Part shown: positions 6,820 through 13,439 of the stretch, in pieces
How the letters are laid out: each line of letters starts with the position of its first letter
Numbering within the stretch: the stretch's first letter is position 1
Assembly (NCBI GenBank): GCA_038214085.1
Contig: JBBQSF010000088.1
Coordinates: 1 to 13,439 of the forward strand
Origin: JBBQSF01 sp038214085
GTDB lineage: Bacteria; Bacteroidota; Bacteroidia; Bacteroidales; CG2-30-32-10
DNA: 13,439 bases
Reading direction: 5' to 3'
The notes under the pieces: generated by a model
Seen by the model: only the letters and a program-made list of their open reading frames with translations
Databases searched by the model: none
What the model was told of the DNA's origin: nothing
Program-made: the position numbers and the translations under genes

Positions 6820-8592
6820 CTACTGCGCTTTCACATAATTCACCAAACCTTTGGCATTAAAAATTGCCATCAGTTTTTCGGGAAGAGGCGAAAACTTGAA
6901 TTCCTTTTCGTTTATTTTAATAAGTCCCGCTGCAAAATCAATGTCAACTTTATCACCTTGCTTGAAATTGTCAACGGCTTCGGGAACTACCAATATAGGC
7001 AAGCCCTGATTAACCGATGAACGATAAAATATTCTATTAACTGATTTGCAAATCACAGCTTTAACTCCTGCAAAAGCAAGCCCGACTGCTGGATGCTCTC
7101 TCGAACTTCCACAACCAAAGTTGGCACCGGCAATCAATATATCTCCCTGCTTTACTTTTTCAGCAAAAATGTTGTCAAATCCTTTAAAAAGGTGGGGCAT
7201 AATTTTTTCTGCTTCGGAGCTGTTTACATTGTATGTAAGATTGCCTGCAAACATCTGATCAGTGTTCAGATTATTTACATCGGAATAATTCCATGTTCCT
7301 TTGTCTAAGCGGTTTTCACCTTCATTTATAAACACAGTAGAACTCTGTTCAATTGCATAAGGAAATTTTTCAACAACTTCAATTCCGCGCGGATCAGAAA
7401 TACACCCGTTTAATGCTGAATAAGCTACAGTTGCAGGAGAACCCAGATAAATATTTGCTTTTTCATTTCCCATTCTACCAAGAAAATTTCTGTTTGCAGT
7501 AGAAATTACATTATATCCATCAGCAGGAATTCCCTGACCAGTTCCTAAACATGGGCCGCATGAAGGAGACAGAATATTTGCTCCTGCTTTTATGAAAGTG
7601 CTAATCAGACCTTCTTCCATTGCCATCATATAAATCATTTGCGATGCAGGAATAATCATCAGTTGAACATTTTTCGACACTTTTTTCCCATCAAGAATGG
7701 CAGCAGCAATACGCAAATCTTCAAGTCGGCCATTGGTACATGTTCCAATCAAAGCCTGATTGATGTTCAAACCCTTTAATTCAGAAACTGATTTTACATT
7801 GTCTACGTTATGAGGCACAGAGAGTACAGGGAAAATTTCTGAAAGGTTGATTACAATTTCTTTGTAATATTTTGCATCAGCATCAGCCCAAGTTCCTTCT
7901 TCCTTTTGACCCAAAAATTCAAACAATGTTTCATCAGCAGGAAAAACCGCATTTTTTGCACCCATTTCAGAGGCAAGGTTTGCAATGGTCATACGGTCTG
8001 CAATTGAAAGGGTCTTCACTCCTTCGCCATGATATTCTATCGACATATAATCAGCTCCGCTGGAACCAATCATACCAATAATCCATAAAGCCAGGTCTTT
8101 TGCATAAACACCGTCATTCAATTTACCATTTAAAGTAATTTTTATTGATTCAGGAACACGGAACCATGTTTCGCCCTGTTTCCAAAGACCAGCAGTTTCG
8201 GTGCGGTCAATTCCAGCAGCAAAAGCATTGAAAGCGCCTGCAGTACAAGTATGGCTGTCGCTGCCAACAATAATCTGATTTGGTCGGGCATAATAAGATA
8301 CTATTTGGTGACAAATCCCTTTTCCAACATCGTGAAATTTTTCTATTCCTTGTTTTTCAACAATATCACGAACTTTCTGATAATCGTTTGCCAACTTTAT
8401 ATTTGTAGGTGGGGCATTATGATCAAGAACAATAAGAATCTGATCCGGATCTGCAACTTTATCACCACCCATTTTGGCAAATGTTGCATTAATACTTGCA
8501 GTGTTATCATGCGAGAGCACTATATCGGGCTTTTTAAACACAATGCTTCCAGCATCGGCACCCAATATTTTTTCGGCAAATGTTTTTCCCAT
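6820..8592 (-). CDS. Fused 3-isopropylmalate dehydratase/homoaconitase-family enzyme (large + small subunit)
   Basis: This is a 590-residue aconitase-superfamily hydro-lyase that joins in one chain what are usually separate LeuC and LeuD subunits. Residues 1-~405 are the large subunit: MGKTFAEKIL, LDHNAPPTN, DVGKGICHQ, GSDSHTCTAGA, and the [4Fe-4S] ligands C285 (GTCTNGR), C345 and C348 (SPSCGPCLG). Residues ~430-590 are the swivelling small subunit, with FGCGSSREH (492-500, catalytic serine in SSR) and RIFYRSSVNQGLP. Key catalytic motifs are intact, so it should be active. The large half is closest to the hacA/LeuC archaeal-type group rather than to aconitase A or B. The substrate loop that reads YLVY in LeuD and YLRT in homoaconitase small subunits is NLTY (451-454) here. 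Substrate is therefore uncertain among isopropylmalate, citramalate, homocitrate or a related acid. No leuA/leuB neighbours are present. Confidence 0.85.
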   Translation of the reverse strand: MGKTFAEKILGADAGSIVFKKPDIVLSHDNTASINATFAKMGGDKVADPDQILIVLDHNAPPTNIKLANDYQKVRDIVEKQGIEKFHDVGKGICHQIVSYYARPNQIIVGSDSHTCTAGAFNAFAAGIDRTETAGLWKQGETWFRVPESIKITLNGKLNDGVYAKDLALWIIGMIGSSGADYMSIEYHGEGVKTLSIADRMTIANLASEMGAKNAVFPADETLFEFLGQKEEGTWADADAKYYKEIVINLSEIFPVLSVPHNVDNVKSVSELKGLNINQALIGTCTNGRLEDLRIAAAILDGKKVSKNVQLMIIPASQMIYMMAMEEGLISTFIKAGANILSPSCGPCLGTGQGIPADGYNVISTANRNFLGRMGNEKANIYLGSPATVAYSALNGCISDPRGIEVVEKFPYAIEQSSTVFINEGENRLDKGTWNYSDVNNLNTDQMFAGNLTYNVNSSEAEKIMPHLFKGFDNIFAEKVKQGDILIAGANFGCGSSREHPAVGLAFAGVKAVICKSVNRIFYRSSVNQGLPILVVPEAVDNFKQGDKVDIDFAAGLIKINEKEFKFSPLPEKLMAIFNAKGLVNYVKAQ

Positions 8593-8625
8593 AACTATTT
8601 ATTTTTATGTTATCAATTGTACCGA

Positions 8626-8633
8626 CAAATATA
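8626..8633 (-). promoter_or_regulatory. Candidate -7 promoter element of the dehydratase gene
   Basis: TATATTTG on the minus strand is a full match to TAnnTTTG, 33 bp before the ATG at 8592. No clear TTG -33 element is found at 19-21 bp. The gene is separated from the upstream lipoprotein gene by a terminator, so it needs its own promoter, which supports this site. Confidence 0.45.
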
Positions 8634-8666
8634 TAAAAATATTACGCTGGTACTTCTTGAAACTAC

Positions 8667-8699
8667 AAAAAAAAGGTTATTTCTGTTTCAAAATAACCT
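8667..8699 (-). terminator. Intrinsic terminator of the DUF6340 lipoprotein gene
   Basis: On the minus strand the 9-bp stem AGGTTATTT/AAATAACCT (8674-8682 with 8691-8699, 8-nt loop) is followed by eight T residues (8667-8674 complement). It lies 25 bp after the stop of the gene ending at 8725. Confidence 0.85.
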
Positions 8700-8724
8700 C
8701 TTTAGATATTTGAATTGTTTTAGT

Positions 8725-9786
8725 TTACTTTTCCAGTTGTTCTTTTAATTTGTCCTGCTCTGTAATCCTAACAGTTAATATGTTGGCATAGTACCTTGCT
8801 TGCTTCAGATTGTAACTGGTAAACGCTTTTTTTGCCCATACCAATGCCTCGGCAAGTTCGCCTTCCATTTCGTAAGCTAATGCCATATTATAGCACGCAC
8901 GACCTGCAATTTTCTGATCAGCGCTTTTTGATAAATTTTCCCAAATAATTTTTGCTTTATCCCAGTTTCCTGCTTTAACATGAAGTTTGGCAGTTTTAAA
9001 TCCATTTTCTTTTTTCCCTTTTACATAATAAATCCTGCTGGCATGAACCCATGTAGGTGAAATCCTAACACCATACTGACTTCCGGCAAAAACTCCAGCT
9101 GCATTTATAGCATTACGTTTATTGGGCAAATTTTTAAGTGCTTCATCAGGCTTCAAGCCTTTTCCATTCCAGCCTTTTTCATCCATAAAACTCTGCTGAT
9201 CGACAATTTTTTTATCAATATTATCATAAATTCGCCAACCAGCATTTACGTTTACCCGGAGATCTGCAAAAAATTCATCCTCGAGTACTTCCTTGTTATC
9301 AACAATTCTTTTTACAATATTTTTTCCAGTAGAATATAAAATATCAGAATCAAATGTTTCCAGAGCGACTAGTGCATCGGCATTGTACATTTTACAAATA
9401 GAATCTACCATTGACCAATCCAGTGTCAAAGGCCATTCACGTGTTCCTGTACCTTTTAATTTCGGATAACTCACCAGCGATGCTTCAATTCTTGGCGAAT
9501 TATTAAGAATAGTAACAAGACCGTTTACACAATTTTCAGAACCTTCTTTATCCGCTTTTATTGACTCACCAGAAAAAAATCCTTCAATAATATTGGAAAG
9601 TTTTTCTCCTTTATCAGGAAGTGAGCGGTTTACTACTGCTACTTTTTTAATATGCTTGGGTATTGAGATATCAGCGGGCACCAAAATTTCGGTGCTTACA
9701 GAAGATGTTGCACAAGAGCTTAATAGAGCAACCATGATTAGCAATGTAACAATTGCAAACGGATGTTTAATACTTAGTATTTTCAT
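8725..9786 (-). CDS. DUF6340 family lipoprotein
   Basis: I choose the ATG at 9786 (353 residues) over the one 42 bases upstream. It gives a clean lipoprotein signal, with KILSIKHPF, an apolar core, and lipobox LLSSC with lipidated C25. The mature protein starts with the family pattern PADISIPKHIKKVAVVNRSLP. It continues with IIEGFFSGESIKADKEGSENC, LDWSMVDSICKMYNADALVALETFDSD, and a C-terminal helical part (~285-335) that resembles a TPR pair (AGRACYNMALAYEMEGELAEALVWAKKAF). DUF6340 proteins are Bacteroidota envelope lipoproteins of unknown function; location is probably the periplasmic face of the outer membrane. The gene follows the lipoate ligase after 50 bp and may share its transcript. 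It ends before a strong terminator. Confidence 0.88.
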   Translation of the reverse strand: MKILSIKHPFAIVTLLIMVALLSSCATSSVSTEILVPADISIPKHIKKVAVVNRSLPDKGEKLSNIIEGFFSGESIKADKEGSENCVNGLVTILNNSPRIEASLVSYPKLKGTGTREWPLTLDWSMVDSICKMYNADALVALETFDSDILYSTGKNIVKRIVDNKEVLEDEFFADLRVNVNAGWRIYDNIDKKIVDQQSFMDEKGWNGKGLKPDEALKNLPNKRNAINAAGVFAGSQYGVRISPTWVHASRIYYVKGKKENGFKTAKLHVKAGNWDKAKIIWENLSKSADQKIAGRACYNMALAYEMEGELAEALVWAKKAFTSYNLKQARYYANILTVRITEQDKLKEQLEK

Positions 9787-9836
9787 TTTATTTTTAATTT
9801 TTGTTTTTAACAACAAGGAATGTACCAAAAATTTCT

Positions 9837-10811
9837 TTAAAAAAAGTTGTATGCAAATGTATCAATTTCATCGTTTGGAATTGCGAACAAATTTGAATTA
9901 GCTCTAATTATTTCATATATTATTTCGTAATTATGAATTTCTCCGGCAAATAAATTGGCTATTTCTTTGTAGATTGCAATTCCTTTTTCATCAATAAATG
10001 TGACAAATTCGATTTTACCTTTAACCACTTTAATTTGTAAATTAAGATTATTGTTCAAAAAGAAAATCTTATTTTCATAAAAATAATCAGGTGAATAACC
10101 ATAATTCCATTCCCATGATTCATACCGAGGCAATATTTTTTGATTTATATAATCATTTTCTTCTACAGAAAAACTGAATTCGTTTTCTACATCATAATAA
10201 GCCTTTAGATATTCAATCAGAAGCTGAAAGAAATCATCAATACTACATTTGCGCGAAATTTTTTCTGCGAGGTTAGACACTTCACTTTTAACTGATTTAA
10301 CAGATTTCCCCAGATATTTAGTTTCAGTTTTCAGCGATTTATGAAGCAAATCAAGATTTGAACTGAACAACAATGTTCCGTGGAATAACATTCTGTTTTT
10401 AAAAATGTGCTGTGCTGTTCCCGATACCTTCATTCCATCAATATAAATTGCATTCCTCTTATCAGCAATAGCGTCGAAACCTTGTGATTTCAAGAACGAA
10501 ACTATAGGTTTAATATAAGACTGAATATTAAATAGTTTATTAGGGGAATTGAAAATCATTGAAAAATTAATATTTCCCAAATCATGAAAAACTGCACCAC
10601 CACCCGTAAACCGACGGATAACCGGAATTTTATGCTTATGCAGGAATTGGAAATTAATTTCCGACAGAGTATTCTGGTGTTTTCCAATAAAAACACTGGG
10701 TTGATTGCGCCATAAAAATATTACATCATGGTTGTGATTTTTGAACAGATGTTCTTCTGATGCACAATTAAAATACGGATTAGCCGTGTTGCTTGTAATT
10801 ATTGAAACCAA
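9837..10811 (-). CDS. lplA: Lipoate-protein ligase A
   Basis: This enzyme activates lipoate with ATP and attaches it to the lipoyl lysine of 2-oxoacid dehydrogenases and the glycine cleavage H protein, in the cytosol. Its 324 residues match LplA (~337 in E. coli). NPYFNCASEEHLF (11-23) is the N-terminal helix, and the lipoyl-AMP loop RRFTGGGAVFHDLGNINFS spans 66-84. The catalytic lysine is K128 in DGMKVSGTAQ, followed by FHGTLLF (143-149). The C-terminal adenylation-accessory domain (from ~225, with YESWEWNYG) is present, so the enzyme is complete. The start is TTG at 10811: an in-frame stop at 10818-10820 leaves no upstream ATG, and the first internal ATG would delete the lipoate loop. It suggests that the organism can salvage lipoate. 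Confidence 0.93.
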   Translation of the reverse strand: MVSIITSNTANPYFNCASEEHLFKNHNHDVIFLWRNQPSVFIGKHQNTLSEINFQFLHKHKIPVIRRFTGGGAVFHDLGNINFSMIFNSPNKLFNIQSYIKPIVSFLKSQGFDAIADKRNAIYIDGMKVSGTAQHIFKNRMLFHGTLLFSSNLDLLHKSLKTETKYLGKSVKSVKSEVSNLAEKISRKCSIDDFFQLLIEYLKAYYDVENEFSFSVEENDYINQKILPRYESWEWNYGYSPDYFYENKIFFLNNNLNLQIKVVKGKIEFVTFIDEKGIAIYKEIANLFAGEIHNYEIIYEIIRANSNLFAIPNDEIDTFAYNFF

Positions 10812-10838
10812 TTGTTTTTAATTTAAATCCTCTTTTTA

Positions 10839-10871
10839 CAAAAATAAGAAAGTTCCGATATTTTTAAACAA
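10839..10871 (-). promoter_or_regulatory. Candidate promoter of the lipoate ligase gene
   Basis: On the minus strand TATTTTTG (10839-10846) fits the TAnnTTTG -7 element, and a TTG (10869-10871) lies 22 bp upstream, close to the usual -33 spacing. The element is 28 bp from the TTG start codon. Confidence 0.45.
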
Positions 10872-10905
10872 GTTTTTTGTTTGTTTCAAAAAGAAATAAA
10901 AACAA

Positions 10906-11098
10906 TAGAGGTTGTTTAAATTTTAAAACACGAAATTATTGTGCCCCTATTCTTGATACTTTTTCTATCGTCATTTCGAGTCCGCTCCTAAAAAGTAATC
11001 AATTATAAAAATGTATGCGGTTATCGAGAAGCGACGATAGAAAAACTCGAATTGACGGGACAAAATAAAATTTTTATATGAAATTTAAACAGTTTCTA
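10906..11098. repeat. MITE/REP-like non-coding element with terminal and internal inverted repeats
   Basis: The 325-bp gap 10812-11136 has no gene; most of it is this element. The ends 10906-10925 and 11079-11098 are inverted repeats matching at 16 of 20 positions (core TGTTTAAATTT). Inside is a perfect 13-bp inverted repeat TTTTTCTATCGTC (10960-10972) with its complement at 11033-11045. A second 13-bp repeat, CGTCATTTCGAGT (10969-10981) and its complement at 11045-11057, has one mismatch. Both ends carry TA (10906-10907, 11097-11098), which could be a TA target duplication; no longer duplication is seen. GTCATTTCGAG-type palindromes are known as dispersed intergenic repeats in Bacteroidota. 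There is no reading frame of transposase type inside. Confidence 0.65.
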
Positions 11099-11136
11099 AG
11101 CCGAAATAAATAAGATTTAAAATATTTAGCAGGAAG

Positions 11137-12558
11137 CTATTTCAATTTATTTAACTGATTTTCTACAATAACCAGTAGTTGCTTCCTGTTAATCGGCTTT
11201 GAAATAAAATCATCAAAACCTATATCAGTACATCTTTGTTGCGATTTAAAATCATCATACGCTGTTTGTGCGATAATCGGGACATTGCCATATATCACGC
11301 GAATCTGCTCAAATGCCTCAAATCCATCGAGTACAGGCATGCTCAGATCCATTAAAACAAGATCAATATTTTCTTCACGAATAAAATTCTCAAGTACTTC
11401 CTGCCCGTTTTTAGCATGCAACAAAGTTACACCTGTGTTTTTTAATATTTCGAAAAGATATAGGTAATTGAGGTCATCATCTTCAGCAATTAGTATCGTT
11501 TTATCTTGCCATTTCTTTTCTCCCGTTTCAACTTGCTTCACTTGAATATCAATTTCTTCAGAAGGGTTTACCGTAACTAATGGAATTGTAAAAGAAAATT
11601 TCGTACCTTCATTTATAACAGAATCAACCGTAATATTTCCATTTAACTTAGTTATTATTCCTTTGCAAATGCTTAATCCAAGCCCTAGTCCATTGTTTGC
11701 ACGAGTAATAGAGTAATCTGCCTGTCGGAAAACATCAAACATAAGTTCAATCTTTTCTTCAGGAATTCCTTTTCCTGTATCCTGAACAAAGAAATTTATC
11801 TTGTTGTTTTCCATTATTGAATACCCAAAAGTTATAGTGCCTTTTTCTGTGTACACAATAGAATTATTTAGCATTTTCTCAAATACCTGTTTCAATCGTT
11901 TTGGATCAGAATATATCACGACTGAATCATTTTCATGCTGCTTTTCAAGTATTATTTGAATGTTTTTAGAATTACCGGTTTTCAATTCCCTAACATGATC
12001 TTCATAAATGGAATCCAAAAGCTTATTGAGATCAAAAAAGCTGTTTTTAATCTCAAGTTGTTCTGACTGAATCAGGGAAATATCAAGAATATCAACAACA
12101 AAATTTAATAATTGTTTAGAACTTGCTTTAATATATTCAATGTATTCTTTTTGATCCTCAATATCTGTATTAGGAGATTCGAGGAGCTCAGAAAACCCGA
12201 TTATTCCATTCATCGGAGTTCGGATTTCGTGAGAAATGTTGGATAGAAAAGCTGATTTTAGTTTATCACTTTCCTCGGCTTTTTTTAGGACTTTTCCTTT
12301 TATTTCGATTTCCTTCTCAAGGTCCTTGTTGGCAAGAGTAATTTGATCAATGAGTTTTTTCCTGATATTTAATTCATGCCTTAAAAGAAGATAAAAAATA
12401 AGACCTGTAATTAGTACATAAAAAACGCCCTTATAAGTTTGTATTGAATTTATAAGTTCACGGTTTTGGGTAATAAATAGAAGGATACTATCAGACGTAA
12501 GAATCCAAAGGGTTCCCAAAAAAACATAGATTAGCAAAAACTTAAGACTTAATTTCAT
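11137..12558 (-). CDS. Membrane-bound hybrid histidine kinase with C-terminal receiver
   Basis: This is a 473-residue protein. Two transmembrane helices (~5-29 and ~44-61) flank a loop of only ~15 residues with QTYKG. A coiled coil (~63-98) follows. HisKA carries the phosphoacceptor H110 in SNISHEIRTPMNGIIGFSELL. The ATPase domain has the N box FEKMLNNSIVYT (N231/N232), DTGKGI (260-265) and GLGLGLSI. The receiver at ~354-473 has D360-D361, phosphoacceptor D404 (VLMDLSMPVLDG), T432 and K454. All catalytic residues are intact. There is no PAS, HAMP or large periplasmic domain, although this two-helix anchor usually precedes PAS domains, so the signal may be sensed in the membrane. No output domain or adjacent regulator exists, making it an orphan kinase that probably feeds a phosphorelay elsewhere. 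Confidence 0.95.
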   Translation of the reverse strand: MKLSLKFLLIYVFLGTLWILTSDSILLFITQNRELINSIQTYKGVFYVLITGLIFYLLLRHELNIRKKLIDQITLANKDLEKEIEIKGKVLKKAEESDKLKSAFLSNISHEIRTPMNGIIGFSELLESPNTDIEDQKEYIEYIKASSKQLLNFVVDILDISLIQSEQLEIKNSFFDLNKLLDSIYEDHVRELKTGNSKNIQIILEKQHENDSVVIYSDPKRLKQVFEKMLNNSIVYTEKGTITFGYSIMENNKINFFVQDTGKGIPEEKIELMFDVFRQADYSITRANNGLGLGLSICKGIITKLNGNITVDSVINEGTKFSFTIPLVTVNPSEEIDIQVKQVETGEKKWQDKTILIAEDDDLNYLYLFEILKNTGVTLLHAKNGQEVLENFIREENIDLVLMDLSMPVLDGFEAFEQIRVIYGNVPIIAQTAYDDFKSQQRCTDIGFDDFISKPINRKQLLVIVENQLNKLK

Positions 12559-12588
12559 TTTTTAATACAAATAGCACTTTATTTCGCA

Positions 12589-12621
12589 CAAATATACAAA
12601 TATATTATGCGAATGTACAAA
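12589..12621 (-). promoter_or_regulatory. Promoter of the hybrid kinase gene, with a tandem -7 element
   Basis: On the minus strand TATATTTG occurs twice back to back (12597-12604 and 12589-12596). A TTTG at 12618-12621 lies 21 bp before the second copy, matching the Bacteroidota -33/-7 arrangement. The expected transcript start is ~24 bp before the ATG at 12558. This is the best promoter match in the window. Confidence 0.6.
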
Positions 12622-12702
12622 TTGGTTTTCAATTTATAAATATGTTTTACTGTTGATAAACTTTTTTGTGTTATTTAGCGTTATAAAAATAAAATATTAG
12701 TT

Positions 12703-13275
12703 ATGAAAAAGCCAGTAATAATAGTTGTAATTGTATTAATTTTCGCTTCATGCGGGATAATAAATAAAATGAGCACTTTTGCAAAATGTGATTTTAAATT
12801 AAAATCTCTAGAAGAGATTTCAATTGCTGGCGTTGACGTAACAAAAATTAAGGATTTTAACAGTTTAAATTTTTTAGATGCAGCAAAAATAACTGCTGCT
12901 TATGCAACAAATTCGCTGCCACTAAATCTTACTGCAAATATTTTTGTAAAAAATCCGAACCCATCGCCTGCATCCATGACAAAAATGGACTGGATTTTAA
13001 ATATTGACAATACACAAATTGTAAATGGAATTTTGAATAAAAAAATTGATGTTGCAGCCAATAATGGCACTGTTACTTTCCCGCTTTCTATAAAAACTGA
13101 TTTGATGAAAATACTTTCAGGAAAATCAGCTGATGCCATAAAAAGTTTTGGTTTAGGGCTCGCTGATGCTAACAACAAAGCTTCATCGCGAATAGCATTA
13201 AAGGTAAAACCTTATGTTACCGTTGCTGGAGTTAGTTTGGCTTATCCTGACTATTTTACTGTAGTTTCTATGTAA
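12703..13275 (+). CDS. LEA14/WHy-like lipoprotein (LEA type 2 family)
   Basis: This is a 190-residue exported protein. It begins with a lipoprotein signal (MKKPVIIVVIVLIFASC) whose lipobox FASC gives lipidated C17. The mature part has ~150 residues with the pattern of the LEA-2/WHy beta-sandwich. A strand region FKLKSLEEISIAGVDV is followed by a helix (LNFLDAAKITAAYAT). Then come LTANIFVKNPNPSPASMTKMDWILNIDN and a last strand region ending AGVSLAYPDYFTV. The NPNP motif after a strand is typical of the fold. Such lipoproteins are common in Bacteroidota and their role is unknown; binding of hydrophobic ligands or lipids is only a guess. It is transcribed alone, divergent from the kinase gene (144 bp apart), with no clear TAnnTTTG element in the gap. 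Confidence 0.75.
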   Translation: MKKPVIIVVIVLIFASCGIINKMSTFAKCDFKLKSLEEISIAGVDVTKIKDFNSLNFLDAAKITAAYATNSLPLNLTANIFVKNPNPSPASMTKMDWILNIDNTQIVNGILNKKIDVAANNGTVTFPLSIKTDLMKILSGKSADAIKSFGLGLADANNKASSRIALKVKPYVTVAGVSLAYPDYFTVVSM

Positions 13276-13304
13276 AAAAAAGGCTATCCTTTTCAGACAG
13301 CCTT
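13274..13304 (-). terminator. Intrinsic terminator of the right-edge gene (convergent gap)
   Basis: The stem AAGGCTATC (13280-13288) with GACAGCCTT (13296-13304) has a 7-nt loop. On the minus strand its one irregular pair becomes a G-U wobble and it is followed by eight T residues. It thus best serves the minus-strand gene ending at 13329. On the plus strand the same stem has an A-C mismatch and only short T-tracts, so it is weaker for the lipoprotein gene whose stop (13273-13275) it touches. Confidence 0.75.
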
Positions 13305-13328
13305 CATTATAGATTCAATTTTTTAGGA

Positions 13329-13439
13329 TTAGCCTAACAATCCGCCTTTTTTGTAAATATCAATCTGTACATCAGTAAATTTATTGATATTACCAGTTTT
13401 GCCATTATTCAAATTGGTAATTGTACCTTGTATCATATC
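13329..13439 (-). CDS. C-terminal 36 residues of an unrecognised protein (runs off right edge)
   Basis: Reading the minus strand from the edge gives 36 codons and a TAA at 13331-13329. The visible tail includes IQGTITNLNNGKTGNINKF, then TDVQIDIYKKGGLLG. It alternates polar and apolar residues as beta strands do and ends in a glycine-rich tail. The open frame runs to the window edge, and a terminator with a T8 tail stands ~25 bp after the stop in the right orientation, which supports a real gene. It is too short to name; an envelope or outer-membrane-associated protein is possible. Confidence 0.6.
   Translation of the reverse strand, partial: DMIQGTITNLNNGKTGNINKFTDVQIDIYKKGGLLG

Noticed and set aside
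8251..8748. 165-codon plus-strand open frame
   Set aside because: It is antisense to the start of the dehydratase gene and crosses its promoter and the terminator at 8667-8699. It is rich in Asn, Ile, Tyr and Phe, as a chance frame in AT-rich DNA would be.
10906..11098. CRISPR array or autonomous insertion sequence
   Set aside because: The repeats are inverted rather than regularly spaced direct repeats, and there is no transposase frame.
11128..11139. TAGC/GCTA hairpin after the hybrid kinase gene
   Set aside because: The stem is four base pairs with no T-tract. The nearby element at 10906-11098 is a better candidate for ending the transcript.
12900..13178. 92-codon minus-strand open frame
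   Set aside because: It is antisense to the LEA14-like lipoprotein, which has a signal peptide and lipobox; no independent support.
1..13439. tRNA, rRNA or riboswitch
   Set aside because: The intergenic gaps are short and AT-rich, and none shows a cloverleaf, rRNA signature or known aptamer core.

Overview
The window is AT-rich and looks like a chromosomal piece from a Bacteroidota bacterium, most likely a Bacteroidales-like or environmental lineage. Three things point there. Several genes are preceded by the TAnnTTTG -7 promoter element typical of that phylum, with no obvious Shine-Dalgarno sequences. The gene families are typical of the phylum: DUF6340 lipoprotein, TPR-LytS histidine kinase with LytTR regulator, Bacteroidota-type MiaA, and a secreted LamG protein. 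Terminators and start contexts also match the style of that phylum. No phage, IS transposase, CRISPR, rRNA or tRNA is visible.

Layout, left to right. Positions 1-3686 hold a minus-strand regulatory cluster: a TPR sensor kinase and a LytTR response regulator overlapping by ATGA. After 120 bp come a 102-aa protein of unknown function and, one base further on, the start of a secreted LamG-type protein that runs off the left edge. The 120-bp gap carries a -7 element and a direct repeat with 21-bp period, the geometry of a LytTR operator. This suggests the two-component system controls the downstream pair. Positions 3862-6770 hold a DUF4197 secreted protein (minus), divergent from a glycosyltransferase 2 gene coupled by ATGA to miaA (plus).

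Positions 6772-10811 hold a shared terminator, a fused large+small subunit isopropylmalate dehydratase/homoaconitase-family enzyme, a DUF6340 lipoprotein and a lipoate-protein ligase with a TTG start, all on minus. Positions 10812-11136 form a gene-free gap, most of it a ~193-bp MITE/REP-like element with ~20-bp imperfect terminal inverted repeats and two overlapping, mutually exclusive internal inverted repeats. Positions 11137-12558 encode an orphan membrane hybrid histidine kinase (minus). Positions 12703-13275 encode a LEA14/WHy-like lipoprotein (plus). A terminator follows, then the last 36 codons of an unrecognised minus-strand gene.

Most genes are independent housekeeping or envelope functions. 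The most interesting parts are the candidate LytTR regulon at the left end, the nested-palindrome element at 10906-11098, and the fused aconitase-superfamily enzyme with an atypical substrate loop. I see no convincing new multi-gene defence or biosynthetic system.
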